The notes: generated by a model from the sequence alone, not told the origin. 64,000 nucleotides of DNA from Microbulbifer rhizosphaerae (GCF_014191725.1 NZ_JACHWZ010000021.1:34866-98865), one strand, 5' to 3'; shown: positions 33,586 to 42,283, numbered from the stretch's first letter. Numbers and translations: made by a program.

Positions 33586-35205
33586 CTATTCACCCCCAAA
33601 CAATCCCCCAAAAAAATTCCCCTCAAACCAGCGCGGCCTCTCATCGGCGTCCGCCACTTCCCGCGCGATGGCGTAGTTCACCTCCGCAAACTGCTGCGCG
33701 GCGATGTAGTTGATCTGTTCGTCCGCCACATCGGTGGGCTGATGGTAGCGCTCTTGCAGGAAGCGGTTCTGCATGGCGGTGCCGTCGATTTCCGGGTTCT
33801 GCGCTTCGCGGCCGGTGATCAGGTAGATGGCGGGAACGCCCTGACGCACAAAGTTGTAATGGTCACTGCGCACGAAGATCACCTGTTCCGGCATAGGATC
33901 GGGGCTCAGCTTCAGGCCGGTTCGTCCGGCGGCCCGTTCGGCGGTGGCACCGAGGGTGGAGTGCTCGGCGCCGAAGGCGATGATGTCGTTGAAGGGATAG
34001 AGCAGCATGGGCATATCGAGGTTGATATTGGCCACCATGGATTGCGGCGGTACCGGGGGGTGCTGGGCGAAGTAGTCGGAGCCCAGGAGGCCCTTTTCCT
34101 CGCCGGTGACCGCCACGAACAGCAGCGAACGGCGCGGCGCGCGGCCGGATTCCCTGAACAGGCGCGCGGTCTCCAGCATCACCGCGATGCCGGCGGCATT
34201 GTCCTGGGCGCCGTTGTTGATGCGCCCCTCGCCGTCCACACCGATATGGTCCAGGTGCGCGGAGAACACCACGTATTGGTCTCTCAGATCGGGATCGCTG
34301 CCCGGCAACAGCGCTACCACATTGGGGCTGTGGATATTTTTGTGCACCGCGCCGCTGGTGAGGGAGGCACTGTAGGGCAGCGCAAAGCCGCGCGGGGCCA
34401 GGCCGTGTTCCATCTCGGTAAAAACCGTGTCCAGGCTGCGCTCGGCACCGATAAAAAGCTGGCGCCCCGCCGGCATATCGAGCATGACGCCGGGGTGCAG
34501 GCCGGGGATGGCGTCGCCGGGAATGCCGTCGGCGCGAAGCCAGTCCAAAGTGTCATCGTGCAGGTGTTCCAATGAACGCTTGAAGGACCAGCGCTGTTCG
34601 CGCTGTGGCGTGTTCAGGCTGATGATTCCGACGGCGCCGTGGCGCACGGCGGTCTCGCGCTTGGTGCGCCGGGACGAATAGTGAGCCCCCACTTCACTGG
34701 GCAGTTTTTGCGGGCGGCCGCTCAGTATCACCACGATCTTGCCCTGGACGTCCAGGTTTGCGTAGTCGTCCACGCCGTATGCCGGTGCCTCGATGCCGTA
34801 GCCGACAAATACCAGGCCGGCGGTGGTGACGGTGTCCTCGCTGACGGTGGGCGGTGCGGCGATAAAGTCCTCACCGAAATTGAACGTGATATCGCCGTCG
34901 CGGCTGTGTATCACCAGGGTGGGTTCGCGATTTCCCCAGCTGGCCTGGCGAAAGGGCACCTGCTGCAGGTAGCCCTGGCTGCCGGCGGGCTGCAGCCCCA
35001 GGATCTCGAATTGCCGCGCCACATAGTCCGCCGCCTGGCGGTAGCCGGCGCTGCCGGTCTCGCGCCCGGCCAGTTCGTCCGCGGCCAGATACTCCACATG
35101 CCGGCGGATATTCTCGCTGTTGGCGGTGGGCAGCGGTTCGAGCGAGGTGGTGCAGGCCCCCAGGGCGCACGTAAGCAGGGCGCCGAGCAGAAGTTTTATT
35201 CTCAT
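33586..35205 (-). CDS. M28-family lipoprotein aminopeptidase with PA domain
   Basis: A 539-aa exported zinc peptidase. The N-terminus has a lipobox (LLTCALGACTT), so it is probably anchored to a membrane facing the periplasm. A protease-associated insert occupies about residues 130-290. Zinc-site motifs of family M28 are present: VFSAHLDHIG, NNGAQDNAAGIA, VTGEEKGLLGS, NINLDMPM and ERYHQPTD. It probably trims peptides taken up from outside. It is followed downstream by low-GC DNA and preceded by a palindrome cluster that separates it from the transporter gene. Confidence 0.9.
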   Translation of the reverse strand: MRIKLLLGALLTCALGACTTSLEPLPTANSENIRRHVEYLAADELAGRETGSAGYRQAADYVARQFEILGLQPAGSQGYLQQVPFRQASWGNREPTLVIHSRDGDITFNFGEDFIAAPPTVSEDTVTTAGLVFVGYGIEAPAYGVDDYANLDVQGKIVVILSGRPQKLPSEVGAHYSSRRTKRETAVRHGAVGIISLNTPQREQRWSFKRSLEHLHDDTLDWLRADGIPGDAIPGLHPGVMLDMPAGRQLFIGAERSLDTVFTEMEHGLAPRGFALPYSASLTSGAVHKNIHSPNVVALLPGSDPDLRDQYVVFSAHLDHIGVDGEGRINNGAQDNAAGIAVMLETARLFRESGRAPRRSLLFVAVTGEEKGLLGSDYFAQHPPVPPQSMVANINLDMPMLLYPFNDIIAFGAEHSTLGATAERAAGRTGLKLSPDPMPEQVIFVRSDHYNFVRQGVPAIYLITGREAQNPEIDGTAMQNRFLQERYHQPTDVADEQINYIAAQQFAEVNYAIAREVADADERPRWFEGNFFGGLFGGE

Positions 35206-35254
35206 CCGGAATTCTTTTTTCTTGGATCAATGAAAGAGGGAGAGTCCGACAAGC

Positions 35255-35363
35255 CCCTCTCCCCGGCCCAGTGACTCGCGCCATCCCTGGCGCTCGCCGG
35301 CTTCGCCGGCGCCTTCGGCATCCAAATCGGCTGTCCTGCCGATTTGTCCCGGAGGGGAGAGGG
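35255..35363. repeat. Nested palindrome cluster between two genes
   Basis: Outer arms CCCTCTCCCC (35255-35264) and GGGGAGAGGG (35354-35363) enclose CGCCGGC-TTC-GCCGGCG (35295-35311) and CAAATCGGC-6 nt-GCCGATTTG (35323-35346). Confidence 0.85.
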
Positions 35364-35368
35364 AGCCA

Positions 35369-36715
35369 TTAAGCCAGCAAGGTTACCATGGTCCACAGCA
35401 GCGGGATTGCGGCGAGGTTCAACAATAGGCCAGCACGCAGCATCTGACCCTGGCGGATTGCGCCAGTGCCGTAGGCGAGGGCGTTGGGCGGTGTGGCCAC
35501 TGGCAGCATAAAGGCGCAAGTGGCGGCGATACCGACGCCGAATACCAACGCGTAGCTGATCGCCGGGTCGAACTGCTGCGCCAGGGCGTAGATCACCGGG
35601 ACCAGGATGGCGGCGCTGCCGGTGTTGGAGGCCAGTTCGGTGAGGAAGATCATCAGCGTGATGCCAGCCATGATCAGCAGCCAGCCGGGGGCATTGCCGA
35701 GGCCTGCCAGCAGCGACTGCGCCAGCCAAACGGAAGTGCCGGTTTCCTTCAGGATGACCGACAGGCACAAGCCGCCGCCGAACAGCAGCAGTATGCCCCA
35801 GTTGATGTGCTCCTGGAGTTTGGGCCAGGTGACCAGCCCAAACAGCGGCGCCAGTGCGGTAATGGTGAGCCCGACGATCGCATCGAAACTCCTCCCCAGC
35901 CCCAGCGCGCGGCTGATTTGCGAGGAGAAAACCCAGGCGATCACCGTACACACAAACAGCGCCACCGCGCCGCTGGCGCGAGCCGTCCATTTGGCCGTCT
36001 CCACTTCGGCGTGCATGATCCGCGCGTTTTCCCTGCCCGGGCGCAGCACCACCCACAGCGCGGCCAGCACCAGGGGAAACATCACCAGGGTTACCGGCAG
36101 GCCCACTTTCAGCCAGGCGGCAAAATCCAATCCCAGGGCACGTCCGGCGATGGCGTTGGGCGGACTGCCGACGATGGTGGCCAGGCCGCCGATATTGGCG
36201 GCATAGGCGGTGCCGAGGACGATGTAGGTGCGGGTGCGCGGAAACTTTTCGTCCACCAGCGACAGGGCGATGGGGAGCATCATCGCGGTGGTGGCGGTAT
36301 TGCTCATCCACATGGACAGGAAGGATACGACGGCCATAAAGCCGATCAGCGTCAGCCACAAGTGGCCCCCTCCCAGGTGCAACACTCCTGCCGCCAGGCG
36401 GCGGTCGATACCGTGGGTGTGCAGCACCGAGGCCAGGGTAAAACCGCCCATAAACAGGAAGATAATGGTACTGGAAAAGGGGGCCAGGGCATCGGCCGCG
36501 GGCATCAATCCGCTGAAGTAGGCCGCCGCCGGCACCAGCAGCGCGGTGACAGGGAGCGGAATTATCTCGCTCATCCACAGGCCGGCGGCGGAGATCAGGA
36601 TAAACAGCCCCAGTTTTTCCGGACCCTCACCCACCGCCGCGCCAGCGAGAAAATGGGCCAGCAGTATCCAGGCAGCTATAACCACAAGCTTGACAGGCAG
36701 GAGGAGATTTATCAC
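35369..36715 (-). CDS. SLC13/DASS family sodium-coupled anion permease
   Basis: A 448-aa inner-membrane transporter with about 11 hydrophobic segments and two SNT motifs typical of the divalent anion:sodium symporter family: WMSNTATTAMMLPIA near residue 136 and ELASNTGSAAILVPV near 363. Substrates in this family are dicarboxylates, citrate or sulfate; residues alone do not separate them. The start is a GTG at 36715 preceded by GGAGG six bases... upstream on the minus strand is the class C repeat at 36747. It forms a single gene flanked by repeats on both sides. Confidence 0.88.
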   Translation of the reverse strand: MINLLLPVKLVVIAAWILLAHFLAGAAVGEGPEKLGLFILISAAGLWMSEIIPLPVTALLVPAAAYFSGLMPAADALAPFSSTIIFLFMGGFTLASVLHTHGIDRRLAAGVLHLGGGHLWLTLIGFMAVVSFLSMWMSNTATTAMMLPIALSLVDEKFPRTRTYIVLGTAYAANIGGLATIVGSPPNAIAGRALGLDFAAWLKVGLPVTLVMFPLVLAALWVVLRPGRENARIMHAEVETAKWTARASGAVALFVCTVIAWVFSSQISRALGLGRSFDAIVGLTITALAPLFGLVTWPKLQEHINWGILLLFGGGLCLSVILKETGTSVWLAQSLLAGLGNAPGWLLIMAGITLMIFLTELASNTGSAAILVPVIYALAQQFDPAISYALVFGVGIAATCAFMLPVATPPNALAYGTGAIRQGQMLRAGLLLNLAAIPLLWTMVTLLA

Positions 36716-36746
36716 CGACGTGCTCCGAGGTTTTTTGTTTGTCGTT

Positions 36747-36829
36747 AACTCAAGTTTCGGGGTTCAAATCGAGGCGCCGGGTGAGGTAGCCTTTTGCGGC
36801 CTTGAACTTCGAAACTTGAGGCCGTTAAG
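36747..36829. repeat. Class C inverted repeat (copy C1)
   Basis: CTCAAGTTTCG (36749-36759) pairs with CGAAACTTGAG (36810-36820), and GTTCAA with TTGAAC inside. Copy C2 is at 60795-60986, and a half copy (CTTGAGTTAA) is near 41385. Confidence 0.8.
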
Positions 36830-36871
36830 ATAACAAATTACCCAGGGCGCTGGTGGGAAGGACCTTTCATT

Positions 36872-37606
36872 TCATTCGCCCGGAAAGCTTTTCGCTATCG
36901 CTCTCGCCGCCTGCTCGTGGGCGGTATCCGGACAAAAATCCCCGTGTGCCGACAGCAGGTGCGCAAACGGCAGGCGCAACAGGCGCTGGAAATCCGTCAG
37001 CAGCCAGTGGGCCAGATCCTTTCCCTCCGGGGTCATGCGCATGCGCCAGATGGGCGCCACCTGCATGCCGCGCCGGAAGCCGGACAGACGCAGTAAATGT
37101 TTGCCGCACCAACTGCAGCCGCACCAGTTCTCCCAGTATTGCAGGGCGTCGCAGGTCAACAGCAAGCCGCCATCCCCGGGCACCCAAAGCGCGGCCTCGG
37201 GAAAACGGCCGCGGCTGAATTCAAAAAAGTACCCGCCGGGCACCGGACAATCACCGCCCTCTTGCAGCCAGCAGTCTGCCGCCGGCGCGGGATAGAAGGT
37301 CGAGTTGGGCTGGCGCCAGAAGGTGAGATTGAATTTATCGCGGTAGTAGAGATCGTCGCAGCCGTGGTAATAGCCGAGGCGCACCGCATGGCGGATATTG
37401 CCCAGGTCCAGCAGTTTTTCCTCCACCGCCGGGCGCAGGCGCACCGGGTTGACCAGTATCAGGTCATCACCACAGCGCACTATGCCCATATTGCGCTTGA
37501 CCACGGTGGCGGGAGCGAGTTTTGTTGTGCCCGGCAGGCAGAAGAATTCCGGCAGCAGCCGCCGGATTTTACCGTGGGGTTGTGCTGGGGGGTAGGCGAT
37601 CCGCAT
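36872..37606 (-). CDS. Metallo-beta-lactamase-fold-like protein (DUF4336-like)
   Basis: A 244-aa cytoplasmic protein. Segments MGIVRCGDDLILVNPVRL, LGNIRHAVRLGYYHGCDDLYY, GGLLLTCDALQYWEN and HLLSAHGDFCPDTAHEQAARAI follow the strand order of degenerate metallo-beta-lactamase folds such as DUF4336, but the HxHxDH zinc motif is not obvious. Several cysteines (WENWCGCSWCGK) could bind metal. No partner is clear; the ACT-domain gene lies 27 bp upstream on the same strand. Function unknown. Confidence 0.65.
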   Translation of the reverse strand: MRIAYPPAQPHGKIRRLLPEFFCLPGTTKLAPATVVKRNMGIVRCGDDLILVNPVRLRPAVEEKLLDLGNIRHAVRLGYYHGCDDLYYRDKFNLTFWRQPNSTFYPAPAADCWLQEGGDCPVPGGYFFEFSRGRFPEAALWVPGDGGLLLTCDALQYWENWCGCSWCGKHLLRLSGFRRGMQVAPIWRMRMTPEGKDLAHWLLTDFQRLLRLPFAHLLSAHGDFCPDTAHEQAARAIAKSFPGE

Positions 37607-37633
37607 GGGAATTGCCGCGGCTTCGCCGGCCGG

Positions 37634-38044
37634 TCACGAGTACTGCGCCCGGTTGCTGGCGCCACGCAGGATCTGCAGTGCCTCCTGCGCGCTATCCCGC
37701 GGCACGAAGACATGATCGTGGCGTAGCGCCGCCACCACATTGGCGCTAATGCCTGCGCTCGCCAGCTCGTTGGCGATGGCGGCAGTCAAGCCCACTGCCT
37801 CGAGGCTGGAGTAGACCCGGAGGGTGATCTGGCAAAAACTGCCGCTTGCCTCCAGCTCCTCGCGTTCCGCCACCGACTGCGGCAGAATCACACTTATCCC
37901 CTCTCTTTCGCGAAACAGGCACAGGCAGTCCTGCCACAGGGACCGCGCCCGCTCTTCATCCAGCAGACAGAAAGTATAGGTTTCATCCTCCAGACGGGGC
38001 TCCATGTTCTGTAGCAGTTTTTGCAAACGCACTTCTGCATTCAT
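37634..38044 (-). CDS. ACT-domain protein
   Basis: A 136-aa protein resembling the two-module ACT proteins (DUF2241-like): YTFCLLDEERARSLW in the first half, then GSFCQITLRVYSSLEAVGLTAAIANELASAGISANVVAAL and a closing DHVFVPRDSAQEALQIL. ACT domains usually bind amino acids or other small ligands and regulate enzymes. No enzyme domain is attached. It probably shares a transcript with the MBL-like gene downstream. Confidence 0.8.
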   Translation of the reverse strand: MNAEVRLQKLLQNMEPRLEDETYTFCLLDEERARSLWQDCLCLFREREGISVILPQSVAEREELEASGSFCQITLRVYSSLEAVGLTAAIANELASAGISANVVAALRHDHVFVPRDSAQEALQILRGASNRAQYS

Positions 38045-38089
38045 ACATTAAGTTGCCGGGTTGTTGCTCTTTTTCAACGGCGCGGGCCG

Positions 38090-38791
38090 TCAGTCCCGAC
38101 TCGCCTTGGGGTCGGTGCCACCGGCCGGCATCTCGGTAAACTCTTCACCTTCAAATTCCGGCTCGCCCTCCGCCGGAGTAGTGTCTACGGCAATATCGCG
38201 CCGGGCCTCCCGCTCCCAGCGGTCCAGCACCAGATCGATATCTTTTTCCAGCTCGACGTCGGGAAATTCCGGGCAGGGTGCATCTTTCACCGGGTTGTGC
38301 CAGCCGGACAGCGGGGCCACGAATACGATCAGGGATTTGTGCAGGTGATTTTCGCCGATACTGGCTTCTGTCCAGGTGGTCTGCCAAGCGAATTTTCCCT
38401 TTACCGCGTAATCGCTCTCGTAGGATTTGAGAGTGAGGAAATAGGGATAGAGCCTACCGCCCCGGCATACGATGCGTCGCTCCGTTTTGATATTGGCCAT
38501 CTGGGTAAAGGGGTCGAAGTACCAGCGGATGTCGTAGCCGTAGACAAAGCGCATTTCCCCGTTGCGCTCGATAAACGCATAGGAGCGGCCGCTGCCGTCT
38601 CCTTTCAGGCTCCATACGTGGCGCGCCTCGCCGTCGCGGGAGATCAGCCAGGAACCCACCCACTGTTTGGCGGAAAGACGGGATTCGGCCTGCCAGCCCT
38701 CGACCTCCTCGTCCTCGTCGTCTTTAGCCGCCAGGGCCGCAGCGCAGGCACTCATCAGCACCAGCGCAAGAATAAAGCGCCGCTGTACCAC
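38090..38791 (-). CDS. Exported protein of unknown function, paralogue of the next gene
   Basis: A 233-aa protein with a signal peptide (RRFILALVLMSACAAALA), beginning with GTG at 38791 after GGAGTAAGGCT. The mature part resembles a small beta-barrel or lipocalin-like fold: KQWVGSWLISRDGEARHVWSLKGDGSG, YGYDIRWYFD, RRIVCRGGRLYPYFLTL, with a final acidic tail (EGEPEFEGEEF). It aligns end to end with the protein at 38873-39352, including the C-terminal CPEFPD/CPNL motif, so the pair probably arose by duplication. Not a family I can name. Confidence 0.65.
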   Translation of the reverse strand: MVQRRFILALVLMSACAAALAAKDDEDEEVEGWQAESRLSAKQWVGSWLISRDGEARHVWSLKGDGSGRSYAFIERNGEMRFVYGYDIRWYFDPFTQMANIKTERRIVCRGGRLYPYFLTLKSYESDYAVKGKFAWQTTWTEASIGENHLHKSLIVFVAPLSGWHNPVKDAPCPEFPDVELEKDIDLVLDRWEREARRDIAVDTTPAEGEPEFEGEEFTEMPAGGTDPKASRD

Positions 38792-38795
38792 AGCC

Positions 38796-38897
38796 TTACT
38801 CCAAATCCGCTTTATTCTTCCGTGAAGTTTTTTCCTGTTTCTCCAGTCTCAACCGGCGGCTTTCATCATCGCTCAGGAACTCGCGAGGTTCGGGCAC
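38796..38897 (-). CDS. Possible 33-aa highly charged small protein
   Basis: GTG-initiated frame overlapping the end of the upstream gene by 25 bases and stopping just before the ribosome site of the gene at 38791. Residues such as FLSDDESRRLRLEKQEKTSRKNK are strongly charged. It may only couple translation of the two paralogues. Confidence 0.25.
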   Translation of the reverse strand: MPEPREFLSDDESRRLRLEKQEKTSRKNKADLE

Positions 38898-39352
38898 TCA
38901 CTGCCCGCCCGCGGGGTCTGCCAGCGGCTCAAGCGCCGCTGGAAGCTCAACAGTCCGCCGCCATCCTGGAGCCAGTGGCGACCGTCCACTATCGCGAAGT
39001 TTAAGGTGACCGGACTCCAACCGGTAAAAGCCACCGCAACCACGCCACCGGTGCAGCGCACCGAGGCGCCGGTGCGCACGCGCACCCGGTCGCCCTGCAG
39101 CTTCCAGTTGATGGCAAAGCCGTGGGACAGGCGGCCGCCATCGCCGAAGCCATAGGCGAAACCGGTGCCATCGGCATGGAGTTGCCACACCAATTGCTCA
39201 TCACCCTCGCCCACCACAAGCCAGTTGCCGGCCCACTGGCGCTGGGGGGACTCCGCCGCGACCAACGGTGGCGACATAAGGAACATCAGCGAAGCGATGG
39301 CACAGAGTGAAGGAAGGGTTTGGCTGAGGGACAGGCGACGCAAAAACTTCAT
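38873..39352 (-). CDS. Exported protein of unknown function, paralogue of the previous gene
   Basis: A 159-aa protein from the ATG at 39352; a longer frame to 39415 lacks a better start. It has a signal peptide ending PPLVAAES. The mature region QRQWAGNWLVVGEGDEQLVWQLHADGTGFAYGF parallels the protein encoded at 38090-38791, and the single cysteine pair (VRCTGG and ECPNL) is conserved between them, suggesting a disulfide that closes the barrel. Same strand, adjacent, probably one transcript. Function unknown; a binding protein is the simplest guess. Confidence 0.65.
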   Translation of the reverse strand: MKFLRRLSLSQTLPSLCAIASLMFLMSPPLVAAESPQRQWAGNWLVVGEGDEQLVWQLHADGTGFAYGFGDGGRLSHGFAINWKLQGDRVRVRTGASVRCTGGVVAVAFTGWSPVTLNFAIVDGRHWLQDGGGLLSFQRRLSRWQTPRAGSECPNLASS

Positions 39353-39499
39353 GCGCAACTCTTCTGTTACTGCGGAGAGATAGGGTTTGGGCAATGGCGG
39401 TGAACGCCACCACATAATTTAAGGCTAGACGCAAAAACCTACCGTGGCAGCGGAAACGACAAAAAACTTATTGATCCGCCACAGAACGCGGGGAAGAGT

Positions 39500-39964
39500 C
39501 TATTTTGAGTGGGCGTCCGAGAGGGTCTTGTCCGCGCGCCACACACGGTATTTCAGCTCGAAGCCTTCGGGCAGGTAAACCACCAGCGGCCGCTCGCTGT
39601 TGTAGGACACCATCAGGCCCTCGCCACGCACACGCACGAAGCGCCGCGCTTCGTTGCCTTCGGGGCAGGCCTTGAGCGTGGTCGGGGCGGGGCGGGGCTC
39701 GCCCAACACGTAGTAGCCATAGCCCCAGCCGGACAGGGTCCCGCGTTTCAGCGGCGCGCGGTAACCGCGCAGATTACAGTCCACCATTTCGTACTTGCCG
39801 GGCACCAGTTCCACCATAAAACGGCTCTCGTCCGCCACCGTGGGCAGGTGAATCACCTGGCGCCGCTTGCCGTCGAGGCTCTCGGGGAAAGCGTCCAGGT
39901 CGGAGCAGGCGGCGGCGGTGGTAAACAGCAGCAGGGCGGCGAACAGGGCACAGCGTAGCGGCAT
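39500..39964 (-). CDS. eco: Ecotin, periplasmic serine-protease inhibitor
   Basis: A 154-aa exported protein that matches ecotin along its length: RRQVIHLPTVADESRFMVELVPG, VDCNLRGYRAPLKRGTLSGWGYGYYVLG, KACPEGNEARRFV, YNSERPLVVYLP and LKYRVWRADKT. The disulfide cysteines are C63 and C100. By alignment with E. coli, the reactive-site P1 residue is L97 (TTLKAC) in place of Met84, still compatible with chymotrypsin and elastase. The dimer arm at the C-terminus is present. It would shield the cell from host, grazer or competitor proteases. Confidence 0.88.
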   Translation of the reverse strand: MPLRCALFAALLLFTTAAACSDLDAFPESLDGKRRQVIHLPTVADESRFMVELVPGKYEMVDCNLRGYRAPLKRGTLSGWGYGYYVLGEPRPAPTTLKACPEGNEARRFVRVRGEGLMVSYNSERPLVVYLPEGFELKYRVWRADKTLSDAHSK

Positions 39965-39994
39965 GGCAAACCCCTTGGCGCGAAAACTCTCTGT

Positions 39995-41176
39995 TCAGTC
40001 TAGACGCCGGCGGCGCAGTCCGAGCCAGAGCAGCAGCCCCAGGGCCGCGGCGGCGGCGAACAGCAACCAGGCCCAGAGAGTCACCCGCCCGCTCTCGGCG
40101 GGAGGCTCCAGGCGCGCCTGGGCCTGGGCCAGCGCCGCGCGCAGTTGCTGGAAAGCGGCGATCACTTCGGTGCTGGGGGCGTCGCCCAGTATCGCGCCCC
40201 GCAGCGACTGCCACCGCTCCGCCAGCTGTGTTGCCAGGGGCGCGTCGCGCCCGGCCAACTGCTCGTGCACTGGCTGGTAGCTCTGGCGGAATGCAAGCAT
40301 CAACTGGTGGTAGGCGGCGGCACTGTCGCCGGCGCGGTAGCTGGTCTCCGCCAGTTGCAGCAAACCGCCGGCACGCGCCAGGGGGTGTTCCAGCGCGCGC
40401 ACCCGTTGTGGATTTCCCCGCCACCACATCAGTGCCGCGGCGGCGTCGTCGGGTAGCTCCACCGGCCGGGCTGTGGCCATCCCGGGCAGGCCGATCAGTG
40501 CCGGATAGCGCTGGGCCAGCTCCACCGGTGGGGGCTTATACGCGGCCGCCGCCAGATGGGCGACGGTTACCGCCAGGGCCCATCGCTGGCGGCTTGTGAG
40601 GTCACCGTCGATGTCACTGCCGTGCACCGCGTCCGCGGCGGGGTCGAGGGTATTGTAGAGGTCGTAGAGGCTGAAATTGGCCATGCGCCCGGGATCGCGC
40701 AGCGCGGGTCCCCCGGTCCCCCCCTCGCCGCGTCCCCCGTGACAGGCGGCGCAACGCCTGGCGTAGAGAGGAGCCGCCGCGCTCGCCGCGGGCAACACAT
40801 CCGCCGGCGAGCGCTGTAACTGGTAGAGGGCCGCGAGGCGATCGGCGGCGGCGTTGGCGCGGCGGCGCACCTGCTCGGCATCCTGCTTTGCGGCGACGGC
40901 CGCGTCCAGTTCCAGCATGCTGTTTTCCAGCGCTGCGCGGCCCGGCTTATCCGGGAGTTGGCGCACCAACTCCAATGCGCGCTCCAGATTGCGCCGCTGC
41001 TGGCGGTAGAGAAAGGGATCGCGCACCTCGCCCTCCTGCACCGCCTCGCCGTAGTCCACGGCGATGTAGGACAGCAGGTTACTGGCCTCGGCCGCCAGCG
41101 ACTCCTGGGCGCGCACTTCACCGGATAACCATGAGAGGGTCAGTAGACAGAGACTAAACAGCCAGGTACATCGCAT
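39995..41176 (-). CDS. Membrane-anchored cytochrome c protein
   Basis: A 393-aa exported protein (ATG at 41176; a start at 41215 is possible). After a signal peptide comes a helical region (ASNLLSYIAVDYGEAVQ to residue ~130), one haem c motif CAACHGG, a helical C-terminal domain, and a final membrane helix (LWAWLLFAAAAALGLLLWLGL) with an Arg-rich tail. The layout resembles the extracytoplasmic half of cytochrome-FTR1 iron permeases, but no permease domain follows. It may be an electron-transfer or iron-related subunit; the partner is not visible here. Confidence 0.7.
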   Translation of the reverse strand: MRCTWLFSLCLLTLSWLSGEVRAQESLAAEASNLLSYIAVDYGEAVQEGEVRDPFLYRQQRRNLERALELVRQLPDKPGRAALENSMLELDAAVAAKQDAEQVRRRANAAADRLAALYQLQRSPADVLPAASAAAPLYARRCAACHGGRGEGGTGGPALRDPGRMANFSLYDLYNTLDPAADAVHGSDIDGDLTSRQRWALAVTVAHLAAAAYKPPPVELAQRYPALIGLPGMATARPVELPDDAAAALMWWRGNPQRVRALEHPLARAGGLLQLAETSYRAGDSAAAYHQLMLAFRQSYQPVHEQLAGRDAPLATQLAERWQSLRGAILGDAPSTEVIAAFQQLRAALAQAQARLEPPAESGRVTLWAWLLFAAAAALGLLLWLGLRRRRLD

Positions 41177-41274
41177 AGGCGGGTATTTATGCGGGGTTTC
41201 GCAACAGATTAGCACCGCAGTATGCGACGCACAGCCGCAGTGCTCGTAGGGGCGAACACAAGATCCGCCCTGCC

Positions 41275-41351
41275 TGTGGGAGCCTGCCCTGCAGGCGAAA
41301 AGATGGTACTAAACGGCAACCCCGTTATTCGCCAGCAGGGCTGGCTCCCAC
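41275..41351. repeat. Class B variant palindromic repeat (copy B6)
   Basis: GTGGGAGCCTGCCCTGCAGGCGAA pairs imperfectly with TTCGCCAGCAGGGCTGGCTCCCAC. The 218 bases between the cytochrome gene and dsbA hold this and a terminator. Confidence 0.8.
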
Positions 41352-41392
41352 AGGGTGCGGTCCCATGCCCCAATGGCACTAAGGCTTGAGTT

Positions 41393-41416
41393 AAAAACCC
41401 CGCACGGGGCGGGGTT
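41393..41416 (-). terminator. Rho-independent terminator after dsbA
   Basis: On the minus strand AACCCCGC-5 nt-GCGGGGTT is followed by a short T run (TTTTT at 41397-41393). It lies 19 bases past the dsbA stop. Confidence 0.85.
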
Positions 41417-41434
41417 GGGGAAGCGGGGGCCGGC

Positions 41435-42121
41435 TCAGCCCTTGTCCGCGCGCTCCTTGGCGATCAAGTAGTCGGCGACTTCCAGCATCATCTGCTGGCC
41501 GTCGCTCTTGCCCTTGAAGCCCGGCAGGGAGGTGCTGATGCGGTATTTGCCGGCCACCACCACTTCCGGGGTGCCGGAAAGCTGGTAGGCGCGCTGGCTG
41601 GCGGAGCCCTGTTTCACCTTGCTGCTGATGGCGAAGGAGTTCATCAGCTTGGCGGCCTTGGCGCCATCGGCGCCGTGCTGGTTGAACAGCGCCTCGATGG
41701 CCTTCAGGTCCGGGTTCCACTCGCGGCCTTCGCGGGTGGCGAACATTTTGCGCTCGTTGTTGATGGCGTTGAAGATAGGCTGGTGCATCTTGTCCAGCAC
41801 GCCCATGGCTTCGGCCACGTAGTACATACGCGCGTGCACTTCCATCACCGGCTGCCAGATGGCGGGAACCTTGAGCAGCGCCACGTCCTCGGGCACACCC
41901 TTCTTCCAGTTCTCAAGGATCGGCTCGAAGTGGTAGCAGTGACCACAGCCATACCAGAACAGCTCGGTCACTTCGATTTTGCTGTCATCCTTTTGCGGTA
42001 CCGCCTGCGGCAACACCTGGTAGTGCTGGCCCTCTTTGAATTGGCCGCTCTCCTGCGCACAGGCGGTCAGGCTGAGCAGCAGGGTGAACAGCAGGGAAAG
42101 GGGGGCGGCAACGGCTCTCAT
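41435..42121 (-). CDS. dsbA: Thiol:disulfide interchange protein DsbA
   Basis: A 228-aa periplasmic oxidase that forms disulfide bonds in exported proteins. The ATG at 42121 follows GGAGAAGACT. The leader ends LLSLTACAQ, which could be a lipobox, so lipid anchoring is possible. The active site is CGHC in FWYGCGHCYHFEP (near residue 59), and the cis-proline loop SGTPEVVVAGKYRI is present near residue 190. Ecotin, cytochrome c4 and the cytochrome next door are typical clients. It lies downstream of cytochrome c4, as in many gammaproteobacteria. Confidence 0.93.
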   Translation of the reverse strand: MRAVAAPLSLLFTLLLSLTACAQESGQFKEGQHYQVLPQAVPQKDDSKIEVTELFWYGCGHCYHFEPILENWKKGVPEDVALLKVPAIWQPVMEVHARMYYVAEAMGVLDKMHQPIFNAINNERKMFATREGREWNPDLKAIEALFNQHGADGAKAAKLMNSFAISSKVKQGSASQRAYQLSGTPEVVVAGKYRISTSLPGFKGKSDGQQMMLEVADYLIAKERADKG

Positions 42122-42237
42122 AGTCTTCTCCAATCGTTATTCTCGCGACCCCGCAAACGGGCCGATCGACTCAGTAGGACAGCGCAGATTATTGAAGTTC
42201 CCCGGCCAGGAAGCAAGGAAGCGAAACTCAAAACGCG

Positions 42238-42262
42238 AAAGGCCGGTCTCGGACCGGCCTTT
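42238..42262 (-). terminator. Terminator hairpin after cytochrome c4
   Basis: Perfect 10-bp stem AAAGGCCGGT-CTCGG-ACCGGCCTTT, 21 bases past the cytochrome c4 stop. It separates this gene from dsbA. Confidence 0.8.
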
Positions 42263-42283
42263 TGGAAGAATGACAGCGGGTAA

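Noticed and set aside
33249..33644. 131-codon minus-strand frame upstream of the cold-shock gene
   Set aside because: Overlaps the peptidase gene end, has no ribosome site or known motif; kept only as an unexplained low-GC region.
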